This document shows positions 1 to 5,979 of a stretch of 7,132 nt of DNA, piece by piece. Source of the stretch: Pseudomonadota bacterium (GTDB lineage Bacteria; Pseudomonadota; Alphaproteobacteria; Rhizobiales; Xanthobacteraceae); the NCBI GenBank assembly GCA_023392205.1, contig JAEVZN010000532.1, forward strand, positions 1 through 7,132, in the 5' to 3' direction. The notes beneath the pieces were generated by a model. That model made no database searches, was not told the origin of the DNA, and worked only from the letters and a program-made list of their open reading frames with translations. The first letter of the stretch is position 1. Every line of letters begins with the position of its first letter. The position numbers were made by a program, and so were the translations under genes.

Positions 1-7
1 CACCCAT

Positions 8-35
8 CCTAACCGCACCTTACCGACCTAACCGC
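8..35. repeat. Short tandem repeats at window edge
   Basis: Three consecutive units of 9-10 bp are visible: CCTAACCGCA (8-17), CCTTACCGA (18-26) and CCTAACCGC (27-35). The first and last share nine identical bases with a 19-bp period. Such an array could be a set of protein binding sites, but it is at the edge of the window and nothing shows what lies to the left. The rest of 1-256 holds no gene I can support, on either strand. Confidence 0.35.
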
Positions 36-196
36 TATGGATGTCAATGCCCGAAAGAGGCCGATTTACTATTCGGTTTGGACTTGAGCGCGGGCACACA
101 CACGCCTGGCGCGGGCAACACGGGCTCGCAATCGCCGCGTGATCGTCATGCCTGGTCGCCGCCGGGCGCATACGCGATTTTCGGCGGATGCCGTGC

Positions 197-249
197 GGGT
201 CGGGGGTGGGCGTCGAAAATGTGCGGCTCTGCCGCAGGGTCGGGGGTGG
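197..249. repeat. 13-bp GC-rich direct repeat downstream of recombinase gene
   Basis: GGGTCGGGGGTGG occurs at 197-209 and again at 237-249, with a 40-bp period, just past the 3' end of the recombinase gene. The copies are exact. They could be a short duplication or part of a recombination or termination region. No hairpin with a T tract is associated with them. Confidence 0.4.
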
Positions 250-256
250 CCGCGCG

Positions 257-838
257 CTATTGCGCGATCACCCGTTGCACCACGCTCGTGCCGACGCCCA
301 GCGTGCGCCCGATCTTAAGGATGCCCATGCCGCCCGCGCGCAGATCGCGGATACGCCGTTCGATAGCGGGAGCGACCGGCTTGCGGCCGAGCCTCACACC
401 CTTTGCCCTGGCGCGCGCCAGCCCGGCATTTACGCGCTCGCGGATCATGCCGCGTTCGAATTCTGCAAACACACCCAGCATCTGAAACATTGCGCGGCCG
501 CTCGGCGTGCTGGTGTCGATCGCCTGCTGGTGCAGATACAAATCGCGGCCGGCTGCGTGCACGTCCTGCAGAAAGGCGACCAGATCCTGCAGGCTGCGGC
601 CTAAACGATCGACCGACCAGGCGGCGATGATGTCGAACCGGCCGCGCGTGGCGTCATTCAGGAGCCGATCGAATGCAGGGCGCCTGTCGCGGCTCTTGCC
701 GCCGCTGATCCCCGCATCCTCGTAAACCTCGATCACCGTCCAGCCGCGATGGGCTGCCACCGCTTCCAGTTCGCGCCGCTGGTTTTCGGTCGTCTGCTCC
801 GCTGTCGAGACGCGGATGTAGATCGCTACACGTTTCAT
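257..838 (-). CDS. Serine recombinase, resolvase/invertase family
   Basis: This 193-residue protein has the normal length of a small Tn3-resolvase/DNA-invertase. Such enzymes cut both strands through a serine-DNA intermediate and resolve cointegrates or invert segments. The N-terminal catalytic domain (about 1-120) begins with the Y-x-R-V-S motif, giving nucleophile Ser11 and Arg9. A DRLGRS motif (77-82) carries further active-site arginines. The long helix around LGVFAEFERGMIRER (121-135) is the dimerisation/DNA arm helix. GRKP (151-154) leads into a C-terminal helix-turn-helix (about 155-190) of the type LKIGRTLGVGTSVVQRV. All expected catalytic residues are present and the frame is intact, so it looks functional. 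The ATG at 838 is preceded by a GGGGGA ribosome site (844-849, minus strand). A candidate core site lies immediately upstream. No transposase is in the window, so whether it belongs to a transposon, plasmid or phage is unknown. Confidence 0.93.
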   Translation of the reverse strand: MKRVAIYIRVSTAEQTTENQRRELEAVAAHRGWTVIEVYEDAGISGGKSRDRRPAFDRLLNDATRGRFDIIAAWSVDRLGRSLQDLVAFLQDVHAAGRDLYLHQQAIDTSTPSGRAMFQMLGVFAEFERGMIRERVNAGLARARAKGVRLGRKPVAPAIERRIRDLRAGGMGILKIGRTLGVGTSVVQRVIAQ

Positions 839-873
839 GGGTGTCCCCCGGCTTGCCCAACATGCCCGTCGAA

Positions 874-901
874 TATACGGAATACACTAGATTACCGTAT
901 A
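874..901. promoter_or_regulatory. Candidate recombinase core site (res/crossover subsite)
   Basis: TATACGG (874-880) and its exact reverse complement CCGTATA (895-901) frame a 28-bp imperfect dyad, 36 bp upstream of the recombinase start. Further matched positions lie inside the arms. Crossover subsites of Tn3-family resolvases are typically 28-bp imperfect dyads located beside the recombinase gene, so the size and place fit. A further CCGTATA half-site at 967-973, 72 bp away in the same orientation, could be part of an accessory subsite, although no full second dyad is seen. The same AT-rich bases could also contain the recombinase promoter, which would give autorepression as in known resolvases. 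Confidence 0.5.
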
Positions 902-904
902 ATC

Positions 905-1315
905 CGCAGGAGCGCAACAAGCCGCCCGTTTGCTGGGCATTCACGCGCCGTTACCGGCATGGTTTTCCGTATAGGCGCGCCGGCTTGGTTCGTGGCATAC
1001 GACTTGGAAGCCTCGGCGGACCTGCCAGCAGCGAGCCGCGACCACCTCCCCCGCCTTCGATCGGCGCGCGCCAGGCGCCGCGACCCTTAAAAAATCGCAT
1101 GCGCCCTCCCCCTCCTGGGGGTGGTTCCTCACACACACCCGGCTTTCGATACGCACGCGCTTCCTGACTGCAAATCCGGAATGCGACGGACGCGGCAGGG
1201 GCTCGGGGACGGCTGCAGGTCGGCCGGGGTTGGGGCGAGCATCGCATGACACGTACCATGATCATTCCGGCACATCGGACAACTGCGATATCTTAGCGAG
1301 GCGGGCCGGAGGGCC
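905..1315. other. Intergenic stretch without a supported gene
   Basis: This stretch lies between the recombinase and the PadR gene. Several overlapping open frames of about 100 codons exist on both strands, but they are compositional: arginine/proline/glycine-rich, no recognisable domain, and no ribosome site that favours one. Items seen are the CCGTATA half-site (967-973), a small dyad CCCCC-TCCT-GGGGG (1108-1121), the palindrome ATGATCAT around 1258-1265, and ATATCTT at 1288-1294, which repeats the outer part of the PadR operator arm 49 bp before it. Confidence 0.5.
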
Positions 1316-1343
1316 TTGCAATTCCGAAGGTCCGGCATATCTT
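1316..1343 (+). promoter_or_regulatory. Possible promoter of the PadR operon
   Basis: TTGCAA (1316-1321) and TATCTT (1338-1343) are separated by 16 bp. Each matches the sigma-70 -35/-10 consensus at four of six positions. The -10 falls inside the left arm of the inverted repeat, which would let a bound regulator block RNA polymerase. This is a weak sequence call; the position relative to the operator is its main support. Confidence 0.35.
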
Positions 1344-1363
1344 CAATAGTTGTTGAAGATATG
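1336..1363. promoter_or_regulatory. Perfect inverted repeat, probable PadR operator
   Basis: CATATCTTCAA (1336-1346) and TTGAAGATATG (1353-1363) are exact reverse complements separated by six bases (1347-1352). The dyad lies 20 bp before the PadR start codon and upstream of its GGAGGG ribosome site (1375-1380). PadR regulators bind as dimers to dyads in their own promoters, so an autoregulatory operator is the natural reading. A hairpin in the leader RNA is the alternative, but the AT-rich arms and lack of a following T tract argue against a terminator. Confidence 0.7.
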
Positions 1364-1383
1364 AGTCGAATTTTGGAGGGCAG

Positions 1384-1719
1384 ATGACCCAGAACCAAGA
1401 GCTCGGGGAACTTGATCGCAACCTGTTGGTAGCACTCCTGCGGTTGCACCCGGACGGATATGGGCTTCGCGCTCAGGAATTGATCGCAGAGCGCACCGGG
1501 CGCGAATACTCGCTCGGTGCAATCTATGCCGGCCTTGCTCGACTTGAAGAGCGGGGTTTCTTGAGATCCCGCAAGGGCGAAGCCACGGCGGTTCGCGGCG
1601 GCAAGGCAAAGCTTTATTTCCAACTAACAGCGGTTGGTCGGAGAACCCTCGATAGCTCTCTGCGGGCGATTAATTCAATGGCCGATGGATTGCCCGTTGC
1701 TCAGGGGTTTTCGGCATGA
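1384..1719 (+). CDS. PadR-family transcriptional regulator
   Basis: This 111-residue protein is a compact winged-helix regulator of the short PadR type. The N-terminal part LDRNLLVALLRLHPDGYGLRA (about 10-30) is helix 1 and the start of the DNA-binding unit. EYSLGAIYAGLARLEERGFL (41-60) is the recognition-helix region and matches the family's pattern of serine, G-x-I/L-Y, L-x-x-LE-x-x-G. Residues 61-82 form the wing, ending in K-x-Y-x-L-T-x-x-G (76-85). A short C-terminal helix for dimerisation follows. Members usually repress their own operon and a neighbouring effector gene in response to a ligand or stress. The start is set by GGAGGG (1375-1380), 3 bp before the ATG. The stop overlaps the next start in ATGA (1716-1719), so both proteins are translationally coupled. 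The perfect dyad upstream is the likely target. Confidence 0.88.
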   Translation: MTQNQELGELDRNLLVALLRLHPDGYGLRAQELIAERTGREYSLGAIYAGLARLEERGFLRSRKGEATAVRGGKAKLYFQLTAVGRRTLDSSLRAINSMADGLPVAQGFSA

Positions 1720-2198
1720 GCCACGAGCACTACACGCGCGAAGCTTTGCGGCGGCTTCGGAAAACTATCCGCGACAACCGCGAGCTTCGCAACCGCTTCC
1801 CCGGCGACGTCTCGATCCGATTTAGCGACGCATCGAAAATCCAGGTCACGTTCGGCGGCAGGCGCACCCGTTGGATTACAAACCGTCACGGGCAAATGGT
1901 TTTTGAGCAGCTCGATGATGCCGGAAAGATTGTTATGTCAGCTGTAGTGGACGTGGCACGAGCTGAACCGCCAGCCGCAGCCGAATGGCTCCTTGGACTA
2001 TTCACCACAGATGAAACCCGCGATGCCCTGCTGGGGGATCTCGAAGAGCGCTTCTCCGCGGACTGCCAGCGTTTCGGTCAGAAGTTTGCCCGCCGGCGTT
2101 ATCTGATGGCGGCGATGCGCTCAGCCGGCCCGCTGATGTGGAGTCGCCTTAAACGCCTCGGGCTATTTGTAATGATCTACAAGGCTTTCGGCGGATAG
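1716..2198 (+). CDS. Orphan protein with permease-prefix-domain-2-like C-terminus
   Basis: This 160-residue protein is coupled to the PadR gene by a 4-bp overlap, with AGGGG (1703-1707) as ribosome site 8 bp before its ATG. The N-terminal half (1-80) is charged and then beta-rich, and I do not recognise it. The C-terminal half (about 85-150) starts PPAAAEWLLGLF. It continues with LLGDLEERF (105-113), an R/Y-rich helix and LMWSRLKRL. This resembles the prefix domain (PPD2) found before FtsX/MacB-like permeases that are commonly encoded next to PadR regulators. Here there is no permease: the protein ends about ten residues later with a short hydrophobic stretch (149-157) too weak to be a sure membrane segment. 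It may be a stand-alone regulator, an adaptor for a transporter encoded elsewhere, or a reduced remnant. The domain assignment is from pattern memory and needs a profile search. Confidence 0.68.
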   Translation: MSHEHYTREALRRLRKTIRDNRELRNRFPGDVSIRFSDASKIQVTFGGRRTRWITNRHGQMVFEQLDDAGKIVMSAVVDVARAEPPAAAEWLLGLFTTDETRDALLGDLEERFSADCQRFGQKFARRRYLMAAMRSAGPLMWSRLKRLGLFVMIYKAFGG

Positions 2199-2206
2199 TT
2201 CGCCGC

Positions 2207-2671
2207 CTAAAGATTGCAACGCACAACCGTATGCTTCGTCACGACGAGCTTATGGGCGCAGGGCGGCATTGCGCCGCGCTTGACCACCAGGTCTACCGGC
2301 CCCGGCCTGACACCGTATTTGCTTTCCTCCGATGCCGGATAATCTCTGCCATTGATCTGGACGACAAAGTCGCGGGGCGGCACGGGCGACACGATCACCT
2401 CGATGATCGGGAGGCGTTGGATCGCAGCTTTGAAGTCAATCATCGCTGGTCCCGCACCGAATAAAGCCGCTCTTAAGTGTAAGACGGCATCTTCGGTCAA
2501 AACCACCCCCTCACTTTTACCCAACTTCCAGATCGCTTCCGTCTCGATCGTTTGCTGACGGTCTTTTGCCAGTGGGCTTTCGAAGCTAAGATGGGGCTCG
2601 ACCTGTGCTTTTGCGTTGCTGCACGCCATCAGAAAGCTAATTATTAATGCACAGCGGCTAACCGGGCCCAT
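2207..2671 (-). CDS. Small probable lipoprotein or secreted protein
   Basis: The chosen start (ATG at 2671) gives 154 residues. AGGAGG (2679-2684, minus strand) sits 7 bp before it, whereas an upstream in-frame extension has no ribosome site and no signal-like sequence. The N-terminus has arginine at 6, a hydrophobic core (8-16) and LMAC (14-17), which resembles a lipobox with Cys17. AKA followed by Q at 20-23 would alternatively suit ordinary signal peptidase. So the product is exported, and probably membrane-anchored. The middle (35-85) is helical. The C-terminal 55 residues (VPPRDFVVQINGRDYPA, then RPGPVDLVVKRG and two cysteines at 138 and 152) look like a small beta domain, loosely like PEGA-type domains. 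The cysteines could form a disulfide. It overlaps the preceding membrane-protein gene by 14 bp, so the two are one operon. Specific function is not recognised. Confidence 0.72.
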   Translation of the reverse strand: MGPVSRCALIISFLMACSNAKAQVEPHLSFESPLAKDRQQTIETEAIWKLGKSEGVVLTEDAVLHLRAALFGAGPAMIDFKAAIQRLPIIEVIVSPVPPRDFVVQINGRDYPASEESKYGVRPGPVDLVVKRGAMPPCAHKLVVTKHTVVRCNL

Positions 2672-3161
2672 CGGCCTGCCTCCTGTCATCCATGGTCCAC
2701 GCTGCGACGCAGACCAGGGCCAGAGCGCACAGCACCCCGGCAACCATCAGATACAGCATGGCGTCGAAAGCACGAGCCATGCTGGGCTCGTAGATCAAGT
2801 TCAGGCACCGATTGAACCAGCTGTTGGCAACACCTAGTTTCCAATAAAGGCCGGTTGCGGCAGCCTGTCCAAATAGGAAGGCGCATATCAGCATCAGAGA
2901 CTTTGACCAGGGTGTCAGCCGCATCCCACTTTTCAGGCCAAGAAGAACGGCGGCGCTCGCCCCGATGATGGTGACTGACCAAGAAATGGCATAGGAGGCG
3001 GTCGCATCGAGCGCCTCAACCGTCTTCTGCAGCGGCTCCGTCGTGCTGCCTATTTCGCAGACAAACTGGCCGGTCAGGATCCAGGTCCAGAGGCATACGC
3101 TGGCAAACGCCACGCCGATGAATGCTGCTGCCCTCCAGCGATCTCCAGTCTGCCAGTTCAT
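2658..3161 (-). CDS. Four-helix inner-membrane protein of unknown function
   Basis: The product from the ATG at 3161 has 167 residues. GGGGGA (3165-3170, minus strand) is its ribosome site. Earlier in-frame starts (ATG at 3185, TTG at 3203) lack one. Four hydrophobic segments are visible: about 11-31, 56-77, 88-108 and 133-155. A loop after the first (32-55, two to three acidic residues and Cys35) and a loop after the third (109-132, with Cys119) would face the same side. The tail MDDRRQADGPG is hydrophilic. With an even number of helices and basic residues at 7-10 and 159-161, both ends are probably cytoplasmic. The stop lies inside the next gene (14-bp overlap), so translation is coupled to the probable lipoprotein and the two may act together in the envelope. 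TATGAT (3181-3186, minus strand) could be its -10 box. I recognise no family; it has no holin-like size or charge pattern. Confidence 0.72.
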   Translation of the reverse strand: MNWQTGDRWRAAAFIGVAFASVCLWTWILTGQFVCEIGSTTEPLQKTVEALDATASYAISWSVTIIGASAAVLLGLKSGMRLTPWSKSLMLICAFLFGQAAATGLYWKLGVANSWFNRCLNLIYEPSMARAFDAMLYLMVAGVLCALALVCVAAWTMDDRRQADGPG

Positions 3162-3228
3162 GCGTCCCCCAGCCGAGGAAATCATAGCGTCGGATCGGAC
3201 CAAGGGGAACCGGCGCGCCGACCGCGAC

Positions 3229-3250
3229 CGCGTTTAAGCCCCTCGCGCCC
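3229..3250. repeat. 22-bp direct repeat, copy 1
   Basis: This sequence begins CGCGTTTAAGCCC and ends TCGCGCCC. It recurs at 6630-6651 in the same orientation with one mismatch (3242 C, 6643 A). Copy 1 lies 42 bp before the tail-spike start codon, in the divergent region between that gene and the membrane-protein operon. Confidence 0.75.
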
Positions 3251-3291
3251 GGCTGACAATTCGTCCCAGCAGCAACCTGGGCAGGGGCACC

Positions 3292-5694
3292 ATGAGCCAG
3301 CTCTATCCGATCCCGCGGCAGACGCGGCAGGCCATTCTCGTTGCAAACAGCGGCCAATCCGTTTTTGGCCCGTTCGACTTCCTGCTGTTTGGCGCCTCCG
3401 ACCTGCAGGTGCGCACCCGCGCCGATGCCGACGATGAATGGACATTGATCGACGAGAGCCAATGGTCTGCTTCGCCAACGGGCGCCGGCTGGCCTAGCCT
3501 GTTCACGTTGACGCTTGACGAAGGGCTTGCCGCCTCCGCGCAGATCTGGGTGAAGGGCGCGCGTCTGCATGAGCGGCAGACGAATGTGACGCAGGGCGGC
3601 GCAATCAAATCAACGCTGATCGAGCAGGAGTTCGACCGGCAAAGCGCGATCCTTCAAGAGGTGCGCCGCGACCTTGATGGGCTGTTTGCCGGCACCAGCG
3701 GGCAACTGGCAGCAGCCAGCGGAATTGCCAATGACAGTCAGTCCGCTGCAGGCGGCACGGTGGCCGAGGCCCTCGACGGTCTTGCAGAAAACACGGTGCG
3801 CCATGACGTCGACCAGGGGCTGACAGCACCGCGCAAGAAACAAGCCCGCGACAACATCGATGCCCGCCGCGAAACCGTCGTCGACATTTTTAACATGGGC
3901 GCCGTCCCCTACAGCGGCGCCGATGTTACGGACATAATCAATGCCGCCGTGGCCGCAGCCAATAGCGCAGGCGGCAAAGAAGTCTCTCTGCCACCCGGAG
4001 ATTTCGTCATCGAGGGAAGTATTGTGCCCATGTCCTTTGCTCCCATCATCGGGGCGGGACGTGGCGTCACGCGGCTAATCTGCAAGACCAATGCGGTCTA
4101 TCAGCAGGTCGCGGGCTCGCAGCTCTACAAAGCCGGGCTATCAAATCTGACGCTAATTGCCGCCTCGGGTTTCGAGGGAGCAACCGTGCTGGGCCTCGGC
4201 GCATACCAGCTCTGCGACTTCACCGATCTTGATTTTATCGGATTTCACCAAGGGACAATTTGCGAAATTGACCCGGCCGCGATTACAGACGGAGACCAAG
4301 GCAGCGATCCGACCTACTACAACAGCAACGCCGTTTTCAGTAACCTCAAAAGGTGGTTCTCGTCCGGATGCATGAACGGCATTGTGGCGAAAGGGTCTTA
4401 CGGCTCAACCCCAACCGGCTCGCCGCCGGGCAGCGCCAACATTCCGGATATCGTCATCACTCAAAACCGGTATGGCGACCTGGACTTCTATGGCGTCAAC
4501 GGCACCGGGATCGACATTGTTGGAGCATGCGACAGCGAGACCTTCTCCGGAAAAGTTTTTATCCAATTGGCCGCCAATGACGCGGTTGGTATCCACATCG
4601 CATCTGACCCCGACTTTACGGGGAATAATTACGCCAATGCCTTCAAATTCGACAATCTGATCTTTAGCCTCGCCAGCCCGGCTCTGACGGGCTGCATCCT
4701 CATCAAGACGGGGTGGACCTTTGCTCTCTGCGCTCACATCACGCACGACGTTGATGTGTCCTTGGTTACGGTTCTCGATGTCGATGATTGTCAGTCCTAC
4801 CACATCACTGGCCAGCGTTTGCTCGGCGAGCACTTGACACTCGAAACCATCACCAAGGGGCACCGCTATCTGGCTGGGGCTGGTTCAGTCACCAGACCTC
4901 ATTACGGGTTTGCCAGCGACCTCAACACCGGCATGGACCTCGTGGCACCGGACACGATTGGCTTCTCGGCAGGAGGCGCATGGGGGTTTTACGTCTCGGC
5001 ATTTGGTCCTGTCGTGCCGCAAGGCATGAGCCTGCTATTCCAGGACAGCAACCAGTCGCATAATTTGGTAGTCACTTACGGCTCAGATCTCACCGAGAAC
5101 AGAACGCTGACCGTCCTGACGGCGGACGCAAACATCACATTCTCGCTGCAAGCCAACCTCACGGTCAATGCCAACACGACCATCGACGAATTCGGTGCAT
5201 CGCTGGTGGCGGCTGCCGATGCTGCGGCCGCGCGGAGTGCGCTTGTCGCAGCTCATGCGACCAACCGCGCCTATGACGAATACGCGACCGCTGAAGAGCT
5301 TGCCATCGTCATCCCTTTCGATGATACAACACCACAAAACACCGAAGGCAATGAAATTCTGTCAGCGTCGATCACGACACATTCGGCAGCAAGCCGGGTC
5401 CGCATTTTATTTCGCGGGTGGGGCTCGATGAACTCCGGCAGCGTCTTCATCGCAGCCCTCTTTATCGACGGTGAAGAAAACGCGCTGCAAGCCGCAGCAT
5501 TCCAGTTTTCAGCGGGCTATCGGATGCCTGTCGGGTTCGACTTCGAACATGCGCCAGGAGCGGCCGGGACGTACACCTACAAGGTCCGCGTCGGCGCGAA
5601 TAGCGGGCCGGTATGGATGAATGGCAACTCCGGTTCCGGCAGAGAGCTTGGCGGTGCGTCCAAGGCGACGCTGATCGTTGAGGAAATTTTCTAG
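3292..5694 (+). CDS. Phage tail spike/fibre with beta-helix body
   Basis: This 800-residue protein is the receptor-binding spike or fibre of a phage tail. Residues 1-100 (GPFDF at 26-30; WVKGARLHERQT at 86-97) and the following helix EQEFDRQSAILQEVRRDLD (111-129) resemble the virion-attachment domain of podovirus (T7-type) fibres. Residues 167-191 form the usual fibre segment LTAPRKKQARDNIDA. About 196-540 is a beta-helix of pectate-lyase-like type, opening with a disordered-to-strand motif DVTDIINAAVAAA...VSLPPGDFVI and asparagine/aspartate-rich turns. Such bodies often bind or cleave capsular or O-antigen sugar. Residues 585-655 are a second fibre module (TYGSDLTENRTLTVLT, AADAAAARSAL). Residues 660-800 (IPFDDTTPQNTEGNEIL; RVGANSGPVWMNGNS) form a terminal jelly-roll-like domain. 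AGGGG (3283-3287) precedes the ATG. No other virion gene is in the window. I cannot identify catalytic residues, so depolymerase activity is inference. Confidence 0.87.
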   Translation: MSQLYPIPRQTRQAILVANSGQSVFGPFDFLLFGASDLQVRTRADADDEWTLIDESQWSASPTGAGWPSLFTLTLDEGLAASAQIWVKGARLHERQTNVTQGGAIKSTLIEQEFDRQSAILQEVRRDLDGLFAGTSGQLAAASGIANDSQSAAGGTVAEALDGLAENTVRHDVDQGLTAPRKKQARDNIDARRETVVDIFNMGAVPYSGADVTDIINAAVAAANSAGGKEVSLPPGDFVIEGSIVPMSFAPIIGAGRGVTRLICKTNAVYQQVAGSQLYKAGLSNLTLIAASGFEGATVLGLGAYQLCDFTDLDFIGFHQGTICEIDPAAITDGDQGSDPTYYNSNAVFSNLKRWFSSGCMNGIVAKGSYGSTPTGSPPGSANIPDIVITQNRYGDLDFYGVNGTGIDIVGACDSETFSGKVFIQLAANDAVGIHIASDPDFTGNNYANAFKFDNLIFSLASPALTGCILIKTGWTFALCAHITHDVDVSLVTVLDVDDCQSYHITGQRLLGEHLTLETITKGHRYLAGAGSVTRPHYGFASDLNTGMDLVAPDTIGFSAGGAWGFYVSAFGPVVPQGMSLLFQDSNQSHNLVVTYGSDLTENRTLTVLTADANITFSLQANLTVNANTTIDEFGASLVAAADAAAARSALVAAHATNRAYDEYATAEELAIVIPFDDTTPQNTEGNEILSASITTHSAASRVRILFRGWGSMNSGSVFIAALFIDGEENALQAAAFQFSAGYRMPVGFDFEHAPGAAGTYTYKVRVGANSGPVWMNGNSGSGRELGGASKATLIVEEIF

Positions 5695-5736
5695 ACACTA
5701 GTTGATGTGAAGAAATCAACCCGCAGAGAAATCTTG

Positions 5737-5979
5737 ATGGCTGTAAATCGAGACGGTTTAGCAAAAGCGCTCTGGGACGCCCTCAATAAGGACGATCCTG
5801 AGGCGCACATGTCAGGTGGCGTACACAACGGCCAGTGGGCTCGTCGTCAAACGATAGATGGTATCTTCGACTTAAGAGCCGTCGCTGCCGGGCTTATCCA
5901 TGTTTTCGACACGCAGTCTGTAGCAGGCGAGTTCAACCGGCCGGAACAACTCACAGACTGCAGCGGCGATGAGCCGTAA
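5737..5979 (+). CDS. Small hypothetical protein, possibly with an overrun 3' end
   Basis: The frame lies 42 bp after the tail-spike stop. From the ATG at 5737 it gives 80 residues; an in-frame GTG at 5707 has no ribosome site, whereas the ATG has a weak AGAG about 7-10 bp before it. The first 45 residues (GLAKALWDALNKDDPEAH, then TIDGIFDLRAVAAGLI) look like a genuine small phage or accessory protein with two helices and a short strand. I do not know the family. The last 36 codons run antisense through the end of the convergent gene at 5872-6552, which is unusual. The true gene may have lost its 3' end when the neighbour arrived, leaving the frame to read on. Composition is compatible with coding, but there is no independent support. 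Confidence 0.4.
   Translation: MAVNRDGLAKALWDALNKDDPEAHMSGGVHNGQWARRQTIDGIFDLRAVAAGLIHVFDTQSVAGEFNRPEQLTDCSGDEP

Noticed and set aside
78..485. Rightward 135-codon frame at the left edge
   Set aside because: Most of it is antisense to the well-supported recombinase, its start is a TTG without a ribosome site, and the composition is not protein-like.
941..1265. Overlapping leftward open frames of about 100 codons upstream of the recombinase
   Set aside because: Two frames are open over the same bases, both rich in Arg/Pro/Gly, with no domain and no clear ribosome site. This is typical of chance openness in GC-rich DNA.
1129..1623. Leftward 164-codon frame opposite the PadR gene
   Set aside because: It is antisense to a clear PadR gene with operator and ribosome site, and its residues show no family pattern.
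2190..2207. Hairpin between the convergent genes at 2198 and 2207 as a terminator
   Set aside because: The stem is only five base pairs with a long loop and has no T tract on either strand.
2672..2743. Upstream start for the probable lipoprotein
   Set aside because: It would put 24 extra residues before the signal peptide and lengthen the overlap. AGGAGG at 2679-2684 supports the ATG at 2671.
4405..4863. Leftward 152-codon frame inside the tail-spike gene
   Set aside because: It is antisense to the beta-helix domain. The openness follows from codon bias of the sense strand.
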